Assembly (NCBI GenBank): GCA_902475865.1
Contig: CABSBK010000042.1
Coordinates: 1 to 7,716 of the forward strand
Source of the DNA: an uncultured Collinsella sp.
GTDB taxonomy: Bacteria; Actinomycetota; Coriobacteriia; Coriobacteriales; Coriobacteriaceae
Length of the DNA: 7,716 nt
Direction: 5' to 3'
Shown here piece by piece: positions 1 through 5,933 of this stretch. The notes beneath the pieces are model-generated. The model was given only the letters and a program-made list of their open reading frames with translations. It was not told where the DNA came from and searched no databases. The position numbers were made by a program, and so were the translations under genes. Each line of letters opens with the position of its first letter. The stretch's first letter is position 1.

Positions 1-953
1 TCGGCCGCTTTGGTATCCAGATCCGTGACTGCATCGACAAGGGCGTCTTCAAGGGCCCGCGCGTTCTGGCCACCGGCCTTGGCTTCTGCCGCGTTGCCGG
101 CCACGGCGACTCCCACCACTGCAGCCAGGAGCTCAACAAGGAATCGCACCCCTGGGGCGATCAGGTCGACGGTCCTTGGGATCTGCGCAAGGCCGTCCGT
201 CGTCGCCTGCGCGAGAACCCCGATGCCATCAAGATCTGGGCTACCGGTGGCGGCATCTGGCGCTGGGACTCCGGTCGCGACCAGCACTACTGCTCCGAGG
301 AGATCCAGGCCGTGGTCGAAGAGGCAAAGATGGTCGGCATCCCCGTGTGGAGCCACTGCTACAACAACCACGCCGCTGCCTACGATTCCGTTCGCTTTGG
401 CTGCGAGCAGTTGATTCACGGCTTCGATATCGATGAGCGCACCATGGACCTCATGGCCGAGCAGGGCACCTTCTTCACCCCGACGATCGCCTTCCTGCCC
501 ACCTGGTACGCCACCTATCCGCCCGTCTACGTCCCCGAGCTGCACGACAAGTACGAGGGCACCCTGGTCGAGAAGGAGCTGCAGCGCAACTACGACTGCC
601 TGCGCGAGGCCAAGAAGCGCGGCGTCGTCATGACGATCGGCTCCGACTCCTTCTCCTTCGTCACCCCGTACGGCACCTGCTCCATCGAGGAGATGTACGA
701 GTTCGTCGACAAGATCGGCTTCACCCCGGTCGAGACCATCACCTGCGCCACCCTCAACGGCGCCAAGATGTGCCACATCGAGGACGAGACCGGTTCCATC
801 GAGGCCGGCAAGTGCGCCGACCTGCTGGTCGTCAACGGTGACGTCGCCGCCGACATCCATGTGCTCAACACCGACAACATGGACGTCATCATGAAGGACG
901 GTTGGATCGTCGAGGCTGGCACCTTTGGCGAGGCCAACAAATACAGCGCCTAA
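1..953 (+). CDS. Metal-dependent amidohydrolase (COG1228 / imidazolonepropionase-prolidase-like), 3' part
   Basis: The reading frame is open from the window edge (first whole codon at 3) to TAA at 951-953, giving 316 residues of a protein normally around 400-430. The N-terminal part with the HxH metal motif lies outside. Visible metal-site elements match the amidohydrolase TIM barrel: a candidate carboxylated Lys in AIKIWATGGG (Lys codon 231-233), His in VWSHCY (354-356), His in LIHGFD (417-419) and Asp in TIGSDSF (645-647). The C-terminus GSIEAGKCADLLVVNGD is the usual beta-sandwich return of the family. Homologues hydrolyse cyclic amides or dipeptides such as Xaa-Pro or Xaa-Arg; the substrate here cannot be read. 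No signal peptide can be assessed. Codon use is strongly C-ending (19 of 20 Ile codons are ATC), unlike the kinase that follows, which hints at high expression. Family is secure, specificity unknown. Confidence 0.88.
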   Translation, partial: GRFGIQIRDCIDKGVFKGPRVLATGLGFCRVAGHGDSHHCSQELNKESHPWGDQVDGPWDLRKAVRRRLRENPDAIKIWATGGGIWRWDSGRDQHYCSEEIQAVVEEAKMVGIPVWSHCYNNHAAAYDSVRFGCEQLIHGFDIDERTMDLMAEQGTFFTPTIAFLPTWYATYPPVYVPELHDKYEGTLVEKELQRNYDCLREAKKRGVVMTIGSDSFSFVTPYGTCSIEEMYEFVDKIGFTPVETITCATLNGAKMCHIEDETGSIEAGKCADLLVVNGDVAADIHVLNTDNMDVIMKDGWIVEAGTFGEANKYSA

Positions 954-994
954 GATACCGTTTGTCGATGACTGGATGTAAAACACAGTTTTTG

Positions 995-1009
995 ATTGCA
1001 TAATGCAAT
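995..1009. promoter_or_regulatory. 15-bp perfect palindrome over a -10-like CATAAT
   Basis: ATTGCAT-A-ATGCAAT is a perfect 7+1+7 inverted repeat in the gap before the sensor kinase. Its middle contains CATAAT (999-1004), five of six matches to a sigma-70 -10 box. I see no good -35 box at 16-18 bases upstream. The arrangement resembles an operator overlapping a promoter. A purely structural role is also possible. The assignment is an inference. Confidence 0.35.
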
Positions 1010-1036
1010 GGAGAGGGTCGCTTGCGGCCCTCTTTA
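1010..1036 (+). terminator. Rho-independent terminator after the amidohydrolase gene
   Basis: AGAGGG (1012-1017) pairs with CCCTCT (1028-1033). The inner pairs T-G, C-G and G-C close a CTTG tetraloop (1021-1024), so the stem is 9 bp and can extend by two wobble pairs outward. A short T-rich stretch TTTATT follows. It starts about 57 bases after the amidohydrolase stop, as expected for its terminator. The gap to the next ribosome binding site is only about 20 bases, so it could also act as a leader terminator for the kinase gene. Confidence 0.65.
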
Positions 1037-1058
1037 TTGCTATGGGTGTGGTAGATAA

Positions 1059-1073
1059 AAGGGGATGACGGTG
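1059..1073 (+). promoter_or_regulatory. Ribosome binding site that decides the kinase start
   Basis: The purine run AAGGGG (1059-1064) directly touches the ATG at 1065, leaving no spacer. The in-frame GTG at 1071 lies six bases after the run, which is normal spacing. An in-frame TAA at 1056-1058 excludes any earlier start. I therefore prefer GTG 1071, making the kinase two residues shorter than the longest reading. Confidence 0.5.
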
Positions 1074-2456
1074 GATTTAAACAGGCTGATTCTGGGCAAG
1101 AGTTACAACTCTACCAAGGTCTTTCGTACGGCCCAGCATGTGGTCCAGGCCATCCTACTCGGTGTTGTCGTTCCGGCGCTTATTCTGCTGCTTATCTGGG
1201 ATTTAACCGATAATCCCAATCCCGTTCCGGGCGTTGTCGTTATTGCCGGCCTGGTCATGCTGTGCTTCTTTTTCTCGTATGTCTTTGTGGTCCCAGACGA
1301 CCTCACATCGAGCGCAACCGACCGTACGCTCGCCATCGCATCAAAAATATTCGCCTACACGTCGCGCGGCCTTACGCCCGAAGCTGCCCTGGGCGCCTCT
1401 AAAATTATCCTATCCGAGACCATCGCCTCCGCCATCTGCTTTACCGATGGCAAACAGGTGTTGGCAAGCTGGGGCGAGGACTCGGCAAAGTGCCCTGCCG
1501 GCACCCCGGTAGTGCTCAAGACCACGCTCAACGTGATTGAGACGGGTGAGCAGAGCGTGTTTTCGCGTGACACCTCCAATGAGACGGGTGGCTATTTTCC
1601 CCGCCTGCGCGCCGGCATTGTCGCGCCGCTTACCGTGCGCGGGCATTGTGTGGGCACACTCGAGCTGTATTACCCCCGCCTGAGCAGCATCGATATGCGC
1701 CAGACGGCCCTTGCTTCGGGTTTTGCCGATCTCATTTCCACGCAGCTCGCCAGCTTTGAGCTCGAGCGCCAGGACGAGCTCACAGCTCGCGTTGAGCTAC
1801 GCGCCCTGCAGTCGCAGGTCGACCCGCATTTTCTATTCAATACCATTAGCACGATTGTGTCGCTCGTTCGAACCGAGCCCGACAAGGCGCGATCGCTGCT
1901 GATCGACTTTTCCAACTACTATCGTCAGACGCTTTCTGATTCCGATACGCTCACCACGCTCGAGCACGAGGTGGAACAGGGCACCCGTTATATCAATCTT
2001 ATGCAGGCCCGGTATGGCGACGGCCGTCTGCGCGTTTCGGTCGACATCGACTTTGAGGTGCGCGACAGCCTGGTGCCGCCGTTTATCTTGCAGCCGCTGC
2101 TCGAAAACTGCATCAAGCATGCGCAGCGCGAGACCGAGCCGCTTTCTATTCGTGTTAGGGCTTTTGAGACCGATGACGGCTTGGAGATTATCGTCGAAGA
2201 TGACGGCATCGGTATGAACGAAGAAGTCTGCGCGCATCTGTTTGAGCAGCATCGCCGAGAGGAGCCCGAGAGCATTACCGCCGACGGCTCCGTCAAGCGA
2301 GGTTGCGGTCTGGCGCTCTTCAATGTGCTTCAGCGCATCCATTTCTTTTACGGAGAAGATTCTGGCATGCGTGTGAAGTCCCAGGAGGGCGTGGGAACAC
2401 AGGTCATCGTTGAGTTGAACGGCGAACCGCATGAGCCGGCGCCGCTAACGGTGTAG
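1071..2456 (+). CDS. LytS-type sensor histidine kinase, short form (2 TM + GAF + HisKA_7TM-less kinase core)
   Basis: Membrane sensor kinase of the LytS/YehU class (His_kinase PF06580 type), about 461 residues. Numbering from ATG 1065: two hydrophobic helices at about 26-46 and 54-76; a GAF-like domain at about 85-215 ending in AGIVAPL and VGTLELYY, as in LytS proteins; the phospho-acceptor block LQSQVDPHFLFNT with His255; then the ATPase with N box LLENCIKHA (Asn348), G1 box EDDGIGM (378-384) and G2 box GCGLALFNV. All catalytic motifs are intact. Classical LytS has a 5TMR-LYT sensor of several helices; here only two helices remain, so the signal is more likely read by the GAF domain or by the short loop. 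The response regulator gene follows after 38 bases, almost certainly in the same transcript. Class and role are secure; the ligand is unknown. Confidence 0.9.
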   Translation: MDLNRLILGKSYNSTKVFRTAQHVVQAILLGVVVPALILLLIWDLTDNPNPVPGVVVIAGLVMLCFFFSYVFVVPDDLTSSATDRTLAIASKIFAYTSRGLTPEAALGASKIILSETIASAICFTDGKQVLASWGEDSAKCPAGTPVVLKTTLNVIETGEQSVFSRDTSNETGGYFPRLRAGIVAPLTVRGHCVGTLELYYPRLSSIDMRQTALASGFADLISTQLASFELERQDELTARVELRALQSQVDPHFLFNTISTIVSLVRTEPDKARSLLIDFSNYYRQTLSDSDTLTTLEHEVEQGTRYINLMQARYGDGRLRVSVDIDFEVRDSLVPPFILQPLLENCIKHAQRETEPLSIRVRAFETDDGLEIIVEDDGIGMNEEVCAHLFEQHRREEPESITADGSVKRGCGLALFNVLQRIHFFYGEDSGMRVKSQEGVGTQVIVELNGEPHEPAPLTV

Positions 2457-2494
2457 CACGCGGTTGGATTGAGAGAAAAAGAGGGGAAGCGCAT

Positions 2495-3229
2495 ATGTCC
2501 GAAGGCTGGAACATCTTGGTGGTTGATGACGAGCCTCCCATTAGGGCTGAGCTACGCTATCTGTTGGAAAAGGATACGCGTGTGGGGCAGATTGCCGAGG
2601 CGGGCAATGTCACCGAAGCCGTGGAGTCGATTCTGTCGAACAAGCCCGACGTGCTGTTTTTAGACATTACCATGCCCGGTCGCTCGGGAATTGAGCTTGC
2701 CGAGACGCTGCAGAACCTAAAGACGCCGCCGATCGTGGTGTTTGTGACGGCATTTGCCGAGTATGCGGCTGATGCCTATAACCTCGATGCTGTCGATTAC
2801 ATCGTCAAACCGGTCGAGGATGCCCGCTTGTCAAAGGCACTCGACAAGATCGAGACTGCCCTGGGTGCTCGCCGTGTCGTCCACGCTCCGCGCCAGCCTT
2901 TGCGCCTGACGGTGGACCGCGGGGGTAAAAAGGTGTTCATTCCCGTGGCGGATGTCTGCTACTTTGAGGCGCGCGCCGATTTTTGCAACGCCGTCTGCGC
3001 CGAGGGAACATACCTGATCAATGAGTCGATTTCCTCGCTCGAGCGGCGCCTGGCCTCCGAGGGCTTTATCCGTGTCCACCGCAGTTATCTGGTCAATTTG
3101 GAAGACGTGCACAATGTCGAGATCGGCTCCACGGGTCTTATGGAGCTCAGGCTCGATCGCGTAACCTCGACGGTGCCTGTGTCCCGTCGTCGCGCTGCCG
3201 AGGTTAAGGCACACTTGGGGCTTGCGTAG
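2495..3229 (+). CDS. LytTR-family response regulator
   Basis: 244-residue DNA-binding partner of the preceding kinase. The receiver domain (about 5-120) has the acidic pair Asp11-Asp12, the phospho-acceptor Asp57 in VLFLDITMPG, Thr85 in VFVTAF and Lys105 in YIVKP. A LytTR DNA-binding domain fills about 133-242, with VCYFEA, the block SISSLERRL and the signature FIRVHRSYLVNL. Start ATG 2495 is preceded by GAGGGG at 2481-2486 with eight bases between. LytTR regulators (LytR/AgrA/BtsR type) bind pairs of short direct repeats and commonly control adjacent transporter, envelope or virulence genes. The length is typical. The whole domain is intact, so this should be a working transcription factor. 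I could not find a convincing pair of LytTR sites in the window. Confidence 0.93.
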   Translation: MSEGWNILVVDDEPPIRAELRYLLEKDTRVGQIAEAGNVTEAVESILSNKPDVLFLDITMPGRSGIELAETLQNLKTPPIVVFVTAFAEYAADAYNLDAVDYIVKPVEDARLSKALDKIETALGARRVVHAPRQPLRLTVDRGGKKVFIPVADVCYFEARADFCNAVCAEGTYLINESISSLERRLASEGFIRVHRSYLVNLEDVHNVEIGSTGLMELRLDRVTSTVPVSRRRAAEVKAHLGLA

Positions 3230-3251
3230 GCGGTCTACAGACCGTCGTTTA
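3230..3251 (+). terminator. Weak terminator-like hairpin after the response regulator
   Basis: CGGTC (3231-3235) pairs with GACCG (3240-3244) around a TACA loop, immediately after the TAG stop. The following bases TCGTTTA are only modestly T-rich. It is a plausible but leaky end for the kinase-regulator transcript. Confidence 0.4.
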
Positions 3252-3282
3252 CCACCGCAGGTTTGGCATGACCGTGCGGTGG
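3252..3282. repeat. Inverted repeat in the promoter region of the phospholipase-like gene
   Basis: CCACCGCA (3252-3259) and TGCGGTGG (3275-3282) are perfect 8-bp complements. Inside them GGT and ACC can add three pairs with one unpaired G. No T run follows, so it is unlikely to be a terminator. It overlaps the putative -35 box and spacer of the downstream gene, as an operator would. The same octamer stem recurs in the hairpin at 4295-4361. Confidence 0.5.
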
Positions 3283-3289
3283 GCATAAT
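3263..3289 (+). promoter_or_regulatory. Putative promoter of the phospholipase-like gene
   Basis: TTGGCA (3263-3268, five of six to TTGACA) and CATAAT (3284-3289, five of six to TATAAT) are separated by 15 bases, slightly short. The -10 is preceded by GGG, as are the -10-like boxes at 4457 and 5856. Transcription would begin near 3296, leaving a leader of about 26 bases before ATG 3322 and ruling out the GTG at 3292 as the start. Confidence 0.4.
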
Positions 3290-3321
3290 GGGTGATATCG
3301 AATGAAATCGAAAGGATCATT

Positions 3322-4266
3322 ATGCCCGCGCTCATTACGCATCATCTGTTTGGCGAGGAAAGCATCGACCGTCTTCCGCAGGGCGTTATTACTTCCGACG
3401 AGGAGCGCATCGCCTTTATCCTGGGAAACCAAGGTCCCGACCCGTTTTTCTTCCACATACTCACGCCGCGCGTTTCCGACTGCACGTCGCTTGCTCAGGT
3501 CATGCACCGCTCGCGCATGTCGCGCCAGTTCTCGTGCCTGCGCGACGGCGTGTCACACCTGCAGCCGCGCGATGCCAATTTGGGTCGTGCCTTTGCGCTG
3601 GGCATGCTGTCACACTATGTGCTCGACCGCAATGCCCACCCCTTTGTCTACGAGCAGCAGTTTGGCATTGTAGATTCCGCCCCCGAGCTCGAGGCTTCGG
3701 GCAGCCAAGTTCACGCCGTGCTCGAAAGCGACCTGGACGTGCTGATGCTGCAGCTCAAGCGCGACGGTGCCACGGTCGAGGATTATCCGCCGGCGGGCGA
3801 GATTGTCACCACCGACCGCATCAATCGCGTGGCCGGTGTGCTGATGAGCTACGTCGCCGGGCGCGTGTACGGTATCGACATCCCGGCGGGGGAGTACGCC
3901 GGCGCCGTCTCGGACATGCAGATGCTCTATCGCACCATTGAGCCCGCCGGCTCGGTAAAGACGCGCGCGATTGCCCTGCTCGAGGGCTTGGTGCACGATT
4001 ATTCGCTGCTCGACGGCCTTGCCCATCGCGTGACGACGGAGCTGCCCGAGCGCACCGGTAACCTGGGCCACCTGACATGGAAGAACCCCTTTACCGATGA
4101 GGTCTCGACCGAGAGCTTCCCCGAGGTCTTTGAGCGCGCACTGGTCGATTCCGAGCTCACCGTCGCCCGCTTTATCGAGACTGGTGACATGGATGCCGTG
4201 ACCGGCCATATCAACTACAGCGGCCGCGTACTCGACACCGACGAGGAGTTCGACCACGAGGAGTAA
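3322..4266 (+). CDS. Zinc-dependent phospholipase C-like protein (PF00882-type)
   Basis: 314-residue protein. I chose ATG 3322 because AAAGGA lies five bases before it at 3311-3316. The N-terminus MPALITHHLFG, the block ILGNQGPDPFFF (33-44) and GMLSHYVLDRNAHPF (94-108) with His98, Asp102 and His106 are typical of the zinc-dependent phospholipase C/S1-P1-like helical fold, where such His and Asp residues bind Zn. His131 with Glu135 and Asp137 in QVHAVLESDLD may complete the site. There is no signal peptide or membrane helix, so it is probably cytoplasmic, unlike secreted clostridial phospholipase C. The substrate is unknown; phospholipid hydrolysis is only the family label. It lies directly downstream of the LytTR regulator with its own promoter-like sequence, which makes it a candidate target. 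The C-terminus is acidic (DEEFDHEE). Confidence 0.72.
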   Translation: MPALITHHLFGEESIDRLPQGVITSDEERIAFILGNQGPDPFFFHILTPRVSDCTSLAQVMHRSRMSRQFSCLRDGVSHLQPRDANLGRAFALGMLSHYVLDRNAHPFVYEQQFGIVDSAPELEASGSQVHAVLESDLDVLMLQLKRDGATVEDYPPAGEIVTTDRINRVAGVLMSYVAGRVYGIDIPAGEYAGAVSDMQMLYRTIEPAGSVKTRAIALLEGLVHDYSLLDGLAHRVTTELPERTGNLGHLTWKNPFTDEVSTESFPEVFERALVDSELTVARFIETGDMDAVTGHINYSGRVLDTDEEFDHEE

Positions 4267-4294
4267 CAAGTCGCCTCGCCCATACTCTCCAATA

Positions 4295-4361
4295 AGTTGC
4301 GGTGGAATAGTTCTTGTTTGGGCTCCTGGAGTCCTTGAATAGGGACTATTTCACCGCAACT
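4295..4361 (+). repeat. Long imperfect inverted repeat forming a 31-bp RNA-type hairpin
   Basis: AGTTGCGGTG (4295-4304) pairs with CACCGCAACT (4352-4361). It is followed by G4305-T4351 and by AATAGT (4306-4311) with ACTATT (4345-4350). Pairing continues for eight more pairs (4312-4319 with 4337-4344). After a TT bulge, GGGCTC (4320-4325) pairs with GAGTCC (4329-4334) around a CTG loop. Six of the 31 pairs are G-T, which hold as G-U in + strand RNA but would be C-A mismatches in the opposite strand's RNA. No T run follows. Possible identities are a dispersed REP or MITE-like element, an RNase III site, or a transcript-end stabiliser for the phospholipase-like gene ending 28 bases upstream. Confidence 0.7.
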
Positions 4362-4388
4362 GCGTTGGGGCGCGAGGAGTTTGTTCCG

Positions 4389-4424
4389 GGCAAAGGCCGC
4401 GGGCGCCGCTCTCGGCCCTTTGCC
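4389..4424 (+). other. GC-rich hairpin upstream of the transporter gene
   Basis: GGCAAAGGCCG (4389-4399) pairs with CGGCCCTTTGCC (4413-4424), 11 pairs with one bulged base. A small inner stem GCGG/CCGC can form in the loop. The bases after it (GAATCCTTACC) are not T-rich, so it is a poor intrinsic terminator. With the hairpin at 4295-4361 it fills most of the gap between the phospholipase-like gene and the transporter. Confidence 0.45.
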
Positions 4425-4453
4425 GAATCCTTACCGGCGCTTCTGTGCAATTG

Positions 4454-4462
4454 GGGTACGAT
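4454..4462 (+). promoter_or_regulatory. Putative extended -10 of the transporter promoter
   Basis: GGGTACGAT carries the -10-like hexamer TACGAT (4457-4462), 41 bases before ATG 4504. No -35 box at normal spacing is evident. The same GGG-plus-hexamer pattern occurs at 3281-3289 and 5853-5861, always between genes, which supports it as a promoter element. Confidence 0.4.
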
Positions 4463-4503
4463 GAACTAACTGCATATTGGGCGAATACGAAAGGGCCCTG
4501 TCC

Positions 4504-5763
4504 ATGAAATACACCAAGCTCGAGCGTAACTGGGTTATGTACGATGTGGGCAATTCGGCCCTCGTGTTGCTCAATACCTCGGTGGTGCCCATCTACTTTA
4601 ACGCCATCAATACCGGTGCTTCCTCGGCAGACCTGGTGGTCGCTTGGGGCAACGCGCAGACGATTGCCTCGCTGGTCATTGCCATGCTCATGCCCATTCT
4701 GGGCGCGCTTGCCGATTACGCCGGCAACAAGATCAAGTTCTTCTTGGGCTTCTTCCTCACGGGCCTGGTTCTTTGCCTGGCGCAGGCTATCCCAATGTCC
4801 GCCATGGCATTTTTGACCGTGTACGTGCTGTGCACCATCGGCCTTAACTCTTCTATGACGTTCTACGACGCCATGCTGCCCGACATTACCACCGACGAGC
4901 GCATGGACGCCGTGTCCAGCTCGGGCTATGCCTGGGGCTACATCGGTTCCACCGTGCCGTTCATCATCTGCCTGGCGCTCATCATGGGTGGCCCCGCTCT
5001 TGGCGTCCCCACCATGCTGGCAACGCGTCTGTCGTTTATCATCACTGGTGCCTGGTGGCTCATCTTTACCCTGCCGCTCATTCGCACCTATAAGCAAAAG
5101 TACGGTCACGAGCGCGGTCCCGAGGACACCATCGGCCACATCGTGGGCGGTGTGTTCTCCGAGGTCGGACACACCATGCGCGAGATCGCCCACAACAAGA
5201 CCGTGCTGGTCTACATGATCGCGTTCTTCTTCTATATCGATGGCGTCCACACGGTCATTTCCATGGCTACCAGCTACGGCTCGGCTTTAGGCATCGACTC
5301 GACCCAGCTGGTGCTGGCGCTGCTCGTTACGCAGTTTGTGGCCTTTCCGTCTGCCATCATCTACGGCAAGCTCGCCGGACGCGTGGGCACGCTCAACATG
5401 ATCCTGGTGGCCGTCGCCGCCTACATGGGCATTGTGCTGTTCGCCGCATTCTTCCTAAAGACCGCCTTCGAATTTTGGGTGCTTGCCATTATGGTCGGCC
5501 TGTTCCAGGGCGGCGTGCAAGCGCTCAGCCGTAGCTACTTTGGCCGCATTATCCCCAAGGAAAAGTCCAACGAGTACTACGGCTTCTTTGACATCTTTGG
5601 TCGTTATGCAAGCGTCATGGGCACCTTCCTGGTGTCGGTCGTCACCTCGCTGACCGGCAACCCGTCGCTGGGCGTCCTTTCCATTGGCGTGCTGCTGATC
5701 GTTGGCTTTATGCTGCTGGTTCGCCTGTCCCGCATGACTCAGGCGGCAGAGCAGACCGCATAG
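4504..5763 (+). CDS. MFS transporter, UMF1 / Atg22-like family
   Basis: 419-residue integral membrane protein with about 12 hydrophobic segments. Family signatures are clear: LERNWVMYDVGNSA at the N-terminus (YDVGNSA 13-19), PILGALADYAGNK (64-76) as the motif A-like loop, YDAMLPDI (121-128), SSSGYAWGYIGS (138-149), FFFYIDGVHTVI (241-252), and GGVQALSRSYFGRIIPKEK (336-354) followed by YYGFFDIFGRYASVMG. These match the UMF1 branch (Atg22, PF11700). Yeast Atg22 exports amino acids from the vacuole; bacterial substrates are mostly unknown. ATG 4504 is chosen because GAAAGGG at 4489-4495 lies eight bases upstream; an in-frame TTG at 4477 lacks such a site. The gene has its own promoter-like sequence and is followed by a terminator at 5878-5913. 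The family is secure, the substrate is not. Confidence 0.92.
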   Translation: MKYTKLERNWVMYDVGNSALVLLNTSVVPIYFNAINTGASSADLVVAWGNAQTIASLVIAMLMPILGALADYAGNKIKFFLGFFLTGLVLCLAQAIPMSAMAFLTVYVLCTIGLNSSMTFYDAMLPDITTDERMDAVSSSGYAWGYIGSTVPFIICLALIMGGPALGVPTMLATRLSFIITGAWWLIFTLPLIRTYKQKYGHERGPEDTIGHIVGGVFSEVGHTMREIAHNKTVLVYMIAFFFYIDGVHTVISMATSYGSALGIDSTQLVLALLVTQFVAFPSAIIYGKLAGRVGTLNMILVAVAAYMGIVLFAAFFLKTAFEFWVLAIMVGLFQGGVQALSRSYFGRIIPKEKSNEYYGFFDIFGRYASVMGTFLVSVVTSLTGNPSLGVLSIGVLLIVGFMLLVRLSRMTQAAEQTA

Positions 5764-5819
5764 GAGCGAGCGGCTATTGGGCCTGTCCGCGGTACTCTTT
5801 TGGGGTTATCCGCAATAAA

Positions 5820-5861
5820 CATTGCGACTTGCGAGCAATGATTTGCCCAAGTGGGTATGAT
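5820..5861 (+). promoter_or_regulatory. Putative promoter with inverted repeat, before the glycosyltransferase
   Basis: GGGTATGAT (5853-5861) contains TATGAT, five of six to the consensus -10. No good -35 is seen at 16-18 bases. Instead CATTGC (5820-5825) and GCAATG (5835-5840) form a 6-bp inverted repeat around nine bases, covering the expected -35 region and looking like an operator. Transcription would start near 5868, about ten bases before the terminator hairpin at 5878. Confidence 0.42.
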
Positions 5862-5877
5862 GGAACCAGCTAGGTCG

Positions 5878-5913
5878 CGGGGCGTCGCCTGTGTTTGGCG
5901 GCGCCCCGTTTTT
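5878..5913 (+). terminator. Strong intrinsic terminator between transporter and glycosyltransferase
   Basis: CGGGGCGTCGCC (5878-5889) pairs with GGCGGCGCCCCG (5897-5908), 12 pairs with one T-G, around the loop TGTGTTT. TTTTT (5909-5913) follows directly. It could end the transporter transcript 115 bases after its stop. It also lies between the -10-like box at 5856 and the glycosyltransferase ribosome binding site, so it may work as an attenuator. Confidence 0.88.
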
Positions 5914-5933
5914 GTGTTGCAGGGAGGGAAGGC

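Noticed and set aside
985..993. Single LytTR-like half-site ACAGTTTTT before the kinase
   Set aside because: It matches eight of nine positions of the usual repeat, but I find no second copy at the expected spacing on either side, so it may be chance.
1833..2432. Reverse-strand open frame of 199 codons opposite the kinase
   Set aside because: Antisense shadow of the conserved kinase core, with no family resemblance or ribosome binding site.
3292..3321. Upstream GTG start for the phospholipase-like gene
   Set aside because: It would sit three bases after the putative -10 box, before the expected transcription start, and lacks a ribosome site; ATG 3322 has one at proper spacing and gives the family-typical N-terminus.
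3610..4269. Reverse-strand open frame of 219 codons opposite the phospholipase-like gene
   Set aside because: Antisense shadow; its composition mirrors the codon bias of the real gene.
4351..5250. Reverse-strand open frame of 299 codons opposite the transporter
   Set aside because: It lies fully antisense to a clear UMF1 transporter, has a low-complexity His/Gly/Asp-rich translation with no recognisable domain, and such long antisense frames are normal in GC-rich codon-biased DNA.
5764..5819. Alternating GCGG/CCGC pairs after the transporter stop that could form competing hairpins
   Set aside because: Stems are only four pairs with long loops, too weak to support a switch.
5895..5933. Upstream TTG start for the glycosyltransferase
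   Set aside because: It lies inside the terminator hairpin, and the family-typical strand TVVIPTY begins right after Met 5934.
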